From Anaerolineales bacterium (GTDB lineage Bacteria; Chloroflexota; Anaerolineae; Anaerolineales; Villigracilaceae), in the NCBI GenBank assembly GCA_020847355.1, contig JADLCG010000261.1, forward strand, positions 1 through 9,268: a DNA stretch of 9,268 nucleotides, in the 5' to 3' direction. Every line of letters begins with the position of its first letter. Position 1 is the stretch's first letter. The notes under the pieces were generated by a model that saw only the letters and a program-made list of their open reading frames with translations, ran no database searches and was not told the DNA's origin. Shown here in pieces: positions 1 to 5,553 of the stretch. The position numbers and the translations under genes were made by a program.

Positions 1-176
1 CGGGTCCCGGGATTGAGCCTAAGCGCTTAACTTCAAAAATTGTAACCATGGATACAGCCGCCACAGCCGCTTATTATCTCGGGTTGAAAATTCCAGAAGA
101 ATGGGATGGCGTTCCAGTGTACGAAGCGTTTGGTCTATCAGCGCCGATTAGACCCGAAAAAATTTGTTCAAAATAA
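1..176 (+). CDS. C-terminal end of a sulfatase / alkaline phosphatase superfamily protein (5' truncated)
   Basis: The open frame begins at base 3 and ends at the TAA at 174-176, giving the last 57 residues of a protein whose start lies outside the window. The visible part begins GPGIEP, continues IVTMDTAATAAYYLGL, then IPEEWDGVPVYEAF. This matches the end of the catalytic domain in sulfatases, type I phosphodiesterases and alkaline-phosphatase-like enzymes, where a 'G.GI' segment, a 'MDiapTiaylLG' helix and a 'P...dG.pv.e.f' tail close the fold. The metal-binding and nucleophile motifs lie upstream and cannot be seen, so the substrate (phosphate or sulfate ester) cannot be stated. The family call comes from this short tail only. 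The gene converges with the kinase-like gene and shares the 307-348 terminator. Confidence 0.6.
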   Translation, partial: GPGIEPKRLTSKIVTMDTAATAAYYLGLKIPEEWDGVPVYEAFGLSAPIRPEKICSK

Positions 177-306
177 GCGCGCCTGAGAAAAATCTCATAA
201 AAATCGTGGCGTAATCGTTTAGATTGCGTAGGGAATGCGTCCAGCAGGTTTGCGGCGCGAATGATATAGTGAGGTTGTAAGTCTCTCTTCTCTCCTCCTC
301 CTAAGT

Positions 307-348
307 AATTGCAAGAGCCAGCCCATTGAGCGGCTGGCTCTTGCAATT
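307..348. terminator. Perfect 17-bp hairpin between convergent genes, probable bidirectional terminator
   Basis: Bases 307-323 are the exact reverse complement of 332-348, with an 8-base loop. The stem is GC-rich at the loop end (GCCAGCC/GGCTGGC) and closes with AATT at its foot. It lies 10 bases past the stop of the - strand kinase-like gene and 130 bases past the stop of the + strand gene, as expected of a shared terminator. The U-tract is poor on both strands (TTTAATAT on +, ACTTAG on -), so it may act partly by protecting mRNA 3' ends. The stretch 177-306 before it shows no credible gene. It carries only a small TGAGA/TCTCA hairpin and a pyrimidine-rich run at about 280-300. Confidence 0.7.
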
Positions 349-358
349 TAATATCTCT

Positions 359-2839
359 TTACACTTTGAATTCGGTCAATGCCGCGCCAATTGCAGAGAA
401 GACAGCTAAAACAAACAAGACCCAACCTGTATAGGATAACCAATTTGACAGAGGAATGCGCGTTATGCCAATCAACAGAATTACAAGCGCCGTGCTGATG
501 AATCCCGTTCCCAGCCCGCCGACGACGGCAAACCAAACTCTTTGCAACGATGAAGCTCCGCCGCTTCCGAGATTGCCCAAAATACCAATGCCCGATCCAA
601 AGAACATTAGGAGCGGGATAGCGTATAAAAGCGGCGGGATAGCTTCAGCTTTTTGGATATATAGATATTCCAGCGCTCCGCCTAAAATTCCGCAGACCAG
701 CGCCAGCGGAAAAAGATGCCAAGCGCGTATTTTTTGAGTTTCGCGTAAATCTCTCCGCTCCCAAAATTTTCGACGAATTGTCAGGGGCCAGTTATAAAAG
801 AGCGTGAAGATTTTATGCTCCAACAAGGCGCCGCTCTCGCCAAAGACCGGCACAACGCCGACCATCTTAGTCGTCCAAAAGCCAACCATACAACGCGCCA
901 GCGTTGGATAACGATAAGCCATTTGAATCGGAAAAGAAAAATAACCGATATATTTGAAAAAAGAAAGCGGCAAGGCGAGGCTATAATCTTTTAAATTTCG
1001 ATCGCGGATCACTACATATAAAACATAGAGTCCGCGCATGAAAGAACCCGGGGAAATTGGGATGATCTGAAAAAACGCAAGGATGCCCGCCACAATCGTC
1101 AGCGCCTCCAACATGGAAGCCGCGGGATGACTCGCCAGATACAGAATTACGATTGCGATTGAAATCACGCGCGTAATCGGCGCCATGATGATATGCACCG
1201 CTAAACTCTGCAAATATTTGTGAATAAAAGTTTCATGAATTTGCGAAAGAATTTTCTTGGCGTCCGCGTGCGAAACGATCTGCGCTTGTTCGCCTTCCTG
1301 AACCATTTCTTTCAGCCAGTCCTCGCGGAGTTGCGCGTCAAAATACAGTTTAAAAGGTTTGATCAGCGTGTTATAAAAAGAATCAAGAAAATACTGCCGG
1401 TCTGAGAAAAAACGATGAACTTGATCCGGGAAGAACGACAAACCCAAATGATAAGCGTATTGAAAAAATGAACGATAAATCTTTTCGGCTTTTTGCGCCG
1501 TAATTCTTCCGCCGCGATGCCAATGGATGATTTTTTCGACGCGCATGGCGAGCAAGGTCTTTTTGAAATAGGCAAAGCCGGAAGAAAGGCGAGCGTAATG
1601 CGCGCGGTAGTCTGCCCGCCCGAGGATTTTCCTCAGCATTCCGCCTAAGCCGGGGAATAAACCAAGCAAAAGAAAAAATGTAAAAAATAATTTACTCTGG
1701 CGTAATTTTTCTTCGGCAGTTTGATCAATTTCGTTTTTTATTCTCCAGCCGCAAATCGCGCTGTTGACCAGCGTGGCGCGAAAGGTTTTATCCGTAAGCC
1801 AACGAAAAGGCTGGCGCGTGAGATCGAGAACCGAATTTCGGTAGATTGTTTCGCAGGTTTTCAATTCATCGAATAGCGGCAGGAGTTCCGCAAATTCAGC
1901 CGGATTTTTTTGAATGAAATTTTCTAATTCATTCAAATTCCCGCGATCAAATTGAACCCAACTGCCGCGTTTAATGCCGGCATAGATGAGTTTGAAATCG
2001 CCCGGACTCATCGGCAAAAAGGGGAGCAGGGTTAAGCCCGCTCTGAAATCCACTGCCGTTAAGCCGCGATCCGCTTCGAGGTCGGTTTCGAGGCGCTTGA
2101 GCGCATTGGGCTGACTCTTCCAAGTCGTCCATTCATACTGTCTGGCAAATTCATGCGCGCCCAGCTCATGCAATAAAGCGGAGAAAGCTTGCAAAAATTT
2201 TTTCTTGGCGCGGTATTCGGGCGAACCTAAAGCCGGGTTTTCGGCGTTTTTATTTTTTTCCCAATCTTTGAGCAGGTCTATATAATCGTCAACCTCAAGC
2301 CGCCAAGTCCGTCCGTCTATCCAAGCGCTAATTTCGCCGCAACTGCCCAGAGTCGAATCTACTAACGTACCATAAACGTCATTGACCGCTTTCTCATCGT
2401 TGAAACGCAAAGCGGCGGCGCGGCGGATAAACTTCTGCCATAATGCGCCGGCGCGCGCGGCTGGCGGGTTACATTGCAATTGAAAAGGAGCTTGAAAGCC
2501 GATTGCGTATAAAAGATTTCTAAAAAAAAGCGCGCCGCGCGATGGAGGAATAAATATTTTTAATGCGTAGGATTGGTCAACTTGAAAAGGGTTATTTCCC
2601 CCGCTAGCGGAAAGAACCCGCACTTTATAAACTTGCCCGGCAAAACCGCCGCCGATAAATTTCTCAATCAATAGATTGACTTGAACTGCAGATTTGGCGG
2701 CAGGTTGAGAAGCCAATTGCACGGCGTAAGTAACTTGATCCCCGGCATCGTAACGTTCCACCCGCAAGGGGCGCGCGAGTTTGAGTTGAGCGAATTTAGC
2801 TTCAAACTCTTTGATTGCGGCTTCTGAATAGGCGTTCAT
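359..2839 (-). CDS. Kinase-like N-terminal region fused to a multi-pass membrane region, function unknown
   Basis: An 826-residue protein that I do not recognise as a named family. Residues 58-72 read as a protein-kinase glycine loop (IGGGFAGQVYKV, G63-G65 and G68). ALKIF at 92-96 follows, with K94 in the position of the ATP-binding lysine. A candidate metal-binding stretch lies further on: SQPN (N245) and AVDFRAG (262-268), with D264 in a DFG-like position. No HRD or HGD catalytic aspartate is evident before N245, so it is either a divergent kinase or a pseudokinase. A hydrophobic stretch lies at 383-398. The rest is strongly membrane-like, with probable segments near 548-568, 577-595, 620-645, 706-727, 732-755, 767-790 and 799-820. 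The ATG has no good Shine-Dalgarno, but TATATT lies six bases upstream. The gene appears monocistronic, bounded by the 307-348 terminator. The kinase resemblance is by motif only; the membrane part has no assigned role. Confidence 0.75.
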   Translation of the reverse strand: MNAYSEAAIKEFEAKFAQLKLARPLRVERYDAGDQVTYAVQLASQPAAKSAVQVNLLIEKFIGGGFAGQVYKVRVLSASGGNNPFQVDQSYALKIFIPPSRGALFFRNLLYAIGFQAPFQLQCNPPAARAGALWQKFIRRAAALRFNDEKAVNDVYGTLVDSTLGSCGEISAWIDGRTWRLEVDDYIDLLKDWEKNKNAENPALGSPEYRAKKKFLQAFSALLHELGAHEFARQYEWTTWKSQPNALKRLETDLEADRGLTAVDFRAGLTLLPFLPMSPGDFKLIYAGIKRGSWVQFDRGNLNELENFIQKNPAEFAELLPLFDELKTCETIYRNSVLDLTRQPFRWLTDKTFRATLVNSAICGWRIKNEIDQTAEEKLRQSKLFFTFFLLLGLFPGLGGMLRKILGRADYRAHYARLSSGFAYFKKTLLAMRVEKIIHWHRGGRITAQKAEKIYRSFFQYAYHLGLSFFPDQVHRFFSDRQYFLDSFYNTLIKPFKLYFDAQLREDWLKEMVQEGEQAQIVSHADAKKILSQIHETFIHKYLQSLAVHIIMAPITRVISIAIVILYLASHPAASMLEALTIVAGILAFFQIIPISPGSFMRGLYVLYVVIRDRNLKDYSLALPLSFFKYIGYFSFPIQMAYRYPTLARCMVGFWTTKMVGVVPVFGESGALLEHKIFTLFYNWPLTIRRKFWERRDLRETQKIRAWHLFPLALVCGILGGALEYLYIQKAEAIPPLLYAIPLLMFFGSGIGILGNLGSGGASSLQRVWFAVVGGLGTGFISTALVILLIGITRIPLSNWLSYTGWVLFVLAVFSAIGAALTEFKV

Positions 2840-2845
2840 AGATGA

Positions 2846-2877
2846 AATATAAATACCTCAGGGCTTACGCAGGTCAA
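2846..2877 (-). promoter_or_regulatory. Candidate promoter of the kinase-like gene, leaderless layout
   Basis: On the - strand TATATT (2851-2846) lies exactly six bases before the ATG at 2839. An overlapping TATTTA lies at 2855-2850. A TTGACC at 2877-2872 sits 16 bases from TATTTA and 20 from TATATT. With TATTTA as the -10 the leader would be only a few bases; with TATATT transcription would start on the ATG itself. The -35-like hexamer lies inside the MITE-like repeat. A second TATAAT at 3008-3003 has no good -35 partner. This is pattern reading only. Confidence 0.4.
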
Positions 2878-2977
2878 AATCTTTTGCCGCGAATTATCAC
2901 GAATTTTTACCCAATCCGCGTGAATTAGCGACATCGTACCTGATAAGGTGGTTTGATCTTAGGACTTTGCGTAAGTC
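2861..2977. repeat. MITE-like palindromic element, about 117 bp
   Basis: The ends form imperfect terminal inverted repeats. The left end begins GGGCTTACGCA (2861-2871), and the right end read in reverse complement begins GACTTACGCA (2977-2968). The similarity continues inward with gaps as GTC..A.ATC. A second inverted pair lies inside: GCCGCGAATTATCACG from 2886 against the reverse complement of CGTGAATTAGCGAC ending at 2932. The whole element could therefore fold into one long hairpin. It has no coding capacity, and I see no clean target-site duplication. This is the build of a non-autonomous transposable element. Other copies cannot be tested from this window. Confidence 0.5.
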
Positions 2978-3085
2978 ATATACCTTTAATTAACGCTGAA
3001 GCATTATATTTCAATTTCTAAGATTAAAGAGTTTTTAGTCTTTCCCCCGAGAGTACCTAAATGGATCAAGCCTGCTTTGGGAAAT

Positions 3086-3111
3086 AAAAAAAGCCGAAGC
3101 GTTGGGCTTCA
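3086..3111 (-). terminator. Rho-independent terminator of the candidate small RNA
   Basis: Read on the - strand, GAAGC, a five-base loop and GCTTC form a short stem. GGC and seven T (3092-3086) follow at once. An overlapping AAGCC/GGCTT pairing places the T-run directly after the stem. No coding gene ends here, so the terminator most likely belongs to a non-coding transcript starting near 3170, or to read-through from the tRNA upstream. Confidence 0.55.
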
Positions 3112-3170
3112 ACTTTTTAGGCGCTTAAACGATGAACGCCAGGGTGAGGGGGGCACCCTAGCGTCCATCA
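3086..3170 (-). ncRNA. Candidate small RNA of about 85 nt with a C-rich hairpin loop
   Basis: A transcript is predicted from three aligned signals on the - strand: a promoter-like TTGTTG-17-TAATAT (3205-3177), a long stem-loop that begins right at the predicted start (3169-3131), and a terminator with a T7 tail (3092-3086). The 5' hairpin pairs two 16-base arms with two mismatches, and its loop holds a CCCCCCT run. The linker has A-rich stretches. No reading frame with a ribosome site is visible. It does not resemble SRP RNA, tmRNA, 6S RNA or RNase P RNA. An exposed C-rich loop could pair with G-rich Shine-Dalgarno sequences, as C-rich sRNAs in Firmicutes do, but that role is inference. The alternative is that it is part of the processed tRNA 3' trailer. 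Confidence 0.45.
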
Positions 3171-3176
3171 TTGGCA

Positions 3177-3205
3177 ATATTACTATATGGAAAAAAAATC
3201 AACAA
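3177..3205 (-). promoter_or_regulatory. Candidate promoter of the small RNA
   Basis: TTGTTG (3205-3200) and TAATAT (3182-3177) on the - strand are separated by exactly 17 bases. The spacer contains a run of eight T. The expected start lies around 3170, one base before the C-rich hairpin begins. The agreement of spacing, start and structure is what supports the call; each hexamer alone would be weak. Confidence 0.4.
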
Positions 3206-3291
3206 GGGCTATAAGGTTAGAGAAATATTAATATATTAAACTTTCCGCCTGAGTATTCTCATTTTTTATTAGTTTGTCTTTTACAATCTGA

Positions 3292-3363
3292 TGCCCTGAG
3301 TAGGAATCGAACCTACATCTAAACCTTAGGAGTGTTTTGTTCTATCCATTGAACTATCAGGGC
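3292..3363 (-). tRNA. tRNA-Arg, anticodon CCU
   Basis: A complete 72-nt cloverleaf on the - strand. The acceptor stem GCCCTGA/TCAGGGC pairs over all seven positions. The D arm is GTTC/GAAC with an 8-base loop, the T arm is GTAGG/CCTAC with loop TTCGATT, and the variable loop has four bases. The anticodon loop CTCCTAA gives CCT (bases 3330-3328), which reads the rare arginine codon AGG; loop and D-arm sequences agree with bacterial tRNA-Arg(CCU). The CCA end is not encoded. The last anticodon-stem pair (31-39) is A.G rather than a Watson-Crick pair. The gene stands alone, with a TATAAT ten bases before its 5' end. Confidence 0.93.
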
Positions 3364-3372
3364 GCAAGCAAG

Positions 3373-3378
3373 ATTATA
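3373..3378 (-). promoter_or_regulatory. -10 element of the tRNA-Arg promoter
   Basis: A perfect TATAAT on the - strand ends ten bases before the mature tRNA 5' end, so the primary transcript would carry a leader of about three bases. No good -35 hexamer is seen; the region 17 bases upstream reads TGGATA. The preceding bases (GTG) match those before the TATAAT of the transporter operon. Confidence 0.5.
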
Positions 3379-3407
3379 CACAAAAGGCGCGAAAGTATCC
3401 ATTCAAG

Positions 3408-3436
3408 AAAAAACTCCCAAATTTTGGGAGTTTTTT
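3408..3436. terminator. Rho-independent terminator of the ABC transporter operon
   Basis: CTCCC (3414-3418) pairs with GGGAG (3426-3430) around an A/T loop. Six A and six T flank the stem, so it has a U-tract whichever strand is read. It lies four bases past the DppC stop codon, so it closes the - strand operon and confirms that no ATPase gene follows in the same transcript. It also shields the tRNA gene from read-through. Confidence 0.88.
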
Positions 3437-3440
3437 GCAT

Positions 3441-4394
3441 TTAGCTGACGTGCGCCAAGCGCGGGTCTAAGGCGTCGCGCAAACCGTCGCCAATCAGGTT
3501 GAAGCACAGCACGGTGAGCATGATCATGAGACCCGGGTAGAACACAAGGTGCGGCGCCGTGAAAACCTGATTGCGCTCCGCGCCAAGCATTGCGCCCCAT
3601 TCGGGCGTGGGCGGTTGCGCGCCCAATCCCAGAAAGGATAATGCGGCGGCGTCTAAAATTGCCGAGGCAATGCCCAGCGTGCCTTGAACGATGAGCGGCG
3701 TGAGCGCATTCGGCAAGATGCGGCGAAATAAAATTTGCAAGTTACTTCCGCCGAGCGCGCGCGTCGCTGAGACGTAATCCATCTCACGAATGGAGAGGAC
3801 CGAAGCGCGCATGACGCGGGCATAGGCGGGAATAGAGACAATGCCAATCGCGAGCAAAGCATTGATCAGCCCGGCGCCAAGCACGGTGACAATTGCAATC
3901 GCCAAGAGGAGCGATGGAAACGCCAAGAGCACGTCCATCACGCGCATGATGATGTTATCTATCCAGCCGCCAAAGTAACCGGCAACCGCGCCTAAGATCG
4001 TCCCGATGATGATGGCGAAGGTGACAGTGGCGAAACCAACCATCAGGCTCAGCCGCGCGCCGTATAGCAAGCGGCTAAATTCATCGCGGATGTTGCCATC
4101 CAGCCCAAGTAAATGTTGCGGTTGCTCGGCTGGACAGCCGAGCGCATGAATGCACGGGTCCAAGCGTTTTTTGGCGTATTCAGAAGGATAATCTTTTATA
4201 TCCAACATGGATTTGGTTGGATCGTAAGGCGCGAGCCAATGAGCCGTGAAAGCGATGAAAATTAACGCGCCTAAAATGAACACGCCAACCATTGCAGATT
4301 TACGGCGCAAAAGCCGGTGCATAGTGATTTGCCACAGGCTGACCGATTTCAAGGAGAGTTCGCCAGAGTTTAATTTAGCAGTGTTTACGGCCAT
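3441..4394 (-). CDS. DppC/OppC-type ABC transporter permease (peptide/nickel family)
   Basis: A 317-residue inner-membrane subunit of a peptide-type ABC importer; with the DppB-type partner it forms the channel. Residues 25-75 match the OppC N-terminal region: a cytoplasmic stretch with RRKSAMVG, the first membrane helix at about 36-55, and LAPYDPT. The BPD_transp_1 region follows, with helices near 115-138, 152-175, 177-196, 236-258 and 285-305. The cytoplasmic loop that docks on the ATPase lies at about 207-232 (YVSATRALGG...ILPNALTP), with the conserved glycine and the I-LP pattern. The C-terminal GDGLRDALDPR is typical of DppC. Length is as usual for the family. AGGA lies six bases before the ATG, and the gene starts eight bases after the upstream permease stop, so the two are surely cotranscribed. 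The substrate cannot be told from the permease. Confidence 0.95.
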   Translation of the reverse strand: MAVNTAKLNSGELSLKSVSLWQITMHRLLRRKSAMVGVFILGALIFIAFTAHWLAPYDPTKSMLDIKDYPSEYAKKRLDPCIHALGCPAEQPQHLLGLDGNIRDEFSRLLYGARLSLMVGFATVTFAIIIGTILGAVAGYFGGWIDNIIMRVMDVLLAFPSLLLAIAIVTVLGAGLINALLAIGIVSIPAYARVMRASVLSIREMDYVSATRALGGSNLQILFRRILPNALTPLIVQGTLGIASAILDAAALSFLGLGAQPPTPEWGAMLGAERNQVFTAPHLVFYPGLMIMLTVLCFNLIGDGLRDALDPRLAHVS

Positions 4395-4402
4395 AACAAT
4401 TC

Positions 4403-5482
4403 CTAATTAACGCGGATACGCGGATCAAGATAAGCGTATGAAATATCCACAAGCAGGTTGATGAATACGAAGAAAACTGCAATTACCAACGTGAAGCCCT
4501 GGACAATTCCATAATCGCGCGCAGTGATGCCTTCATAGAGAATTCGACCAACGCCGGAGAGGTTGAAGATCGTTTCAGTCAAAATTGCGCCGCCTAAGAG
4601 ACCGCCTAAAGAAAGCCCGATGACGGTGACGATTGGCAAGAGCGCGTTACGAAACGCATGTTTGAGAATCACGGCTTTTTGGCGTAAACCTTTAGCGCGC
4701 GCCGTGCGGATGTAATCCTGCCCAAGCACATCCAACATGGCAGAGCGCGTCATGCGCGCAATTAATGCCATCGGGATCGTGCCCAGCGCGACAGACGGCA
4801 GGATAATATGTTGAACAGCGTCTTTGAACGTCTTCCAGTTTGCGGAAAGCAAAGCGTTGAGGATGTTCATGCGGCTGATAAATTCAGAGAAAGTGGCTAA
4901 GGTTGTGCCTTCGGTAAGTTTTATGCCCCATACTTCCATAAATGGATCGGTCAATAGACCCGGGGAAAGTCTTCCGGAAGGCGGCAGTTGAAAGGGCGTG
5001 CCTTTTAACGTCAATGAAAAAATATACGCGAGTAGTAGTCCCAGCCAAAAAACCGGCATGGAAACGCCAATGTTCGCCCATAACATCGTAACCACATCCA
5101 GCCAGGTATTATGCTTGACTGCGGAAATGACGCCGAGCGGAATTCCAATCAGGATGCTCACTAGCAAAGCGCAGATACTTAGTTCAATGGTGATGGGCAA
5201 ACGCTCGATCATCAATTCATTAACTGTTTTTGAAAAACGAAAAGATTTTCCAAAATCCCCATGCGCCATTTCGTTGATGTAAACTCCGAATTGGACCGGG
5301 ATGGGGCGGTCGAGTCCGTGACGGCGCATAAACTCATCACAAACTGTTTTATTGGCTTTTTCTCCTAGCGCCGCCCGGCAGGGGTCGCCAGGAATCACGC
5401 GCGCCAATACAAATGTGGCAAATAAAATGCCCAATAGGACCGGGATACTTAGTAGAAGTCGGCGTAGGATGTAAGTAGTCAT
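4403..5482 (-). CDS. DppB/OppB-type ABC transporter permease (peptide/nickel family)
   Basis: A 359-residue inner-membrane channel subunit. The start MTTYILRRLLLSIPVLLGI and the RVIPGDPC motif (28-35) are the OppB N-terminal signature. Helices lie near 9-28, 98-120, 130-157, 224-246, 283-304 and 328-347. The ATPase-docking loop is DYIRTARAKGL...NALLPI (256-284), a close match to the family consensus. The C-terminus YAYLDPRIRV is also typical. The loop between the third and fourth helices (about 160-222) is long, making the protein some 20 residues larger than the E. coli DppB I recall (about 339). No Shine-Dalgarno is visible before the ATG; a large hairpin ends 15 bases upstream. Translation may thus be weaker than that of the binding protein. 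Confidence 0.95.
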   Translation of the reverse strand: MTTYILRRLLLSIPVLLGILFATFVLARVIPGDPCRAALGEKANKTVCDEFMRRHGLDRPIPVQFGVYINEMAHGDFGKSFRFSKTVNELMIERLPITIELSICALLVSILIGIPLGVISAVKHNTWLDVVTMLWANIGVSMPVFWLGLLLAYIFSLTLKGTPFQLPPSGRLSPGLLTDPFMEVWGIKLTEGTTLATFSEFISRMNILNALLSANWKTFKDAVQHIILPSVALGTIPMALIARMTRSAMLDVLGQDYIRTARAKGLRQKAVILKHAFRNALLPIVTVIGLSLGGLLGGAILTETIFNLSGVGRILYEGITARDYGIVQGFTLVIAVFFVFINLLVDISYAYLDPRIRVN

Positions 5483-5497
5483 GGCTATTTTAGGTAA

Positions 5498-5533
5498 TCA
5501 GCCCTCAGCAAGGTTTCCCTTGCTGAGGGCTGA
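5498..5533 (-). promoter_or_regulatory. Intercistronic 16-bp hairpin with GAAA tetraloop
   Basis: Bases 5498-5513 are the exact reverse complement of 5518-5533. Read in the direction of transcription (-), the loop is GAAA, a GNRA tetraloop that makes the stem exceptionally stable. It lies between the binding-protein stop and the DppB start. The T-run (eight T) comes before the hairpin rather than after, so it is not a canonical terminator on this strand. A likely role, known from other binding-protein operons such as malE-malF, is to block 3' exonucleases so that the binding-protein mRNA outlasts the permease part. Partial termination is also possible. Confidence 0.7.
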
Positions 5534-5553
5534 AAAAAAACTAACGGGTTGGA

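Noticed and set aside
74..346. A 90-codon open frame on the - strand across the sulfatase end and the spacer
   Set aside because: Its start lies inside the terminator stem, it overlaps the conserved end of the + strand gene, and the product matches nothing I recognise.
359..2839. Several 60-95 codon frames inside the kinase-like gene on both strands
   Set aside because: All are shadows of one continuous 826-residue frame with coherent kinase-like and membrane regions, and none has a ribosome site or a recognisable product.
5498..5533. The intercistronic hairpin as a rho-independent terminator
   Set aside because: The T-run precedes the hairpin on the transcribed strand and no U-tract follows it, so a canonical terminator is not supported. 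It is kept as a stabilising or attenuating structure.
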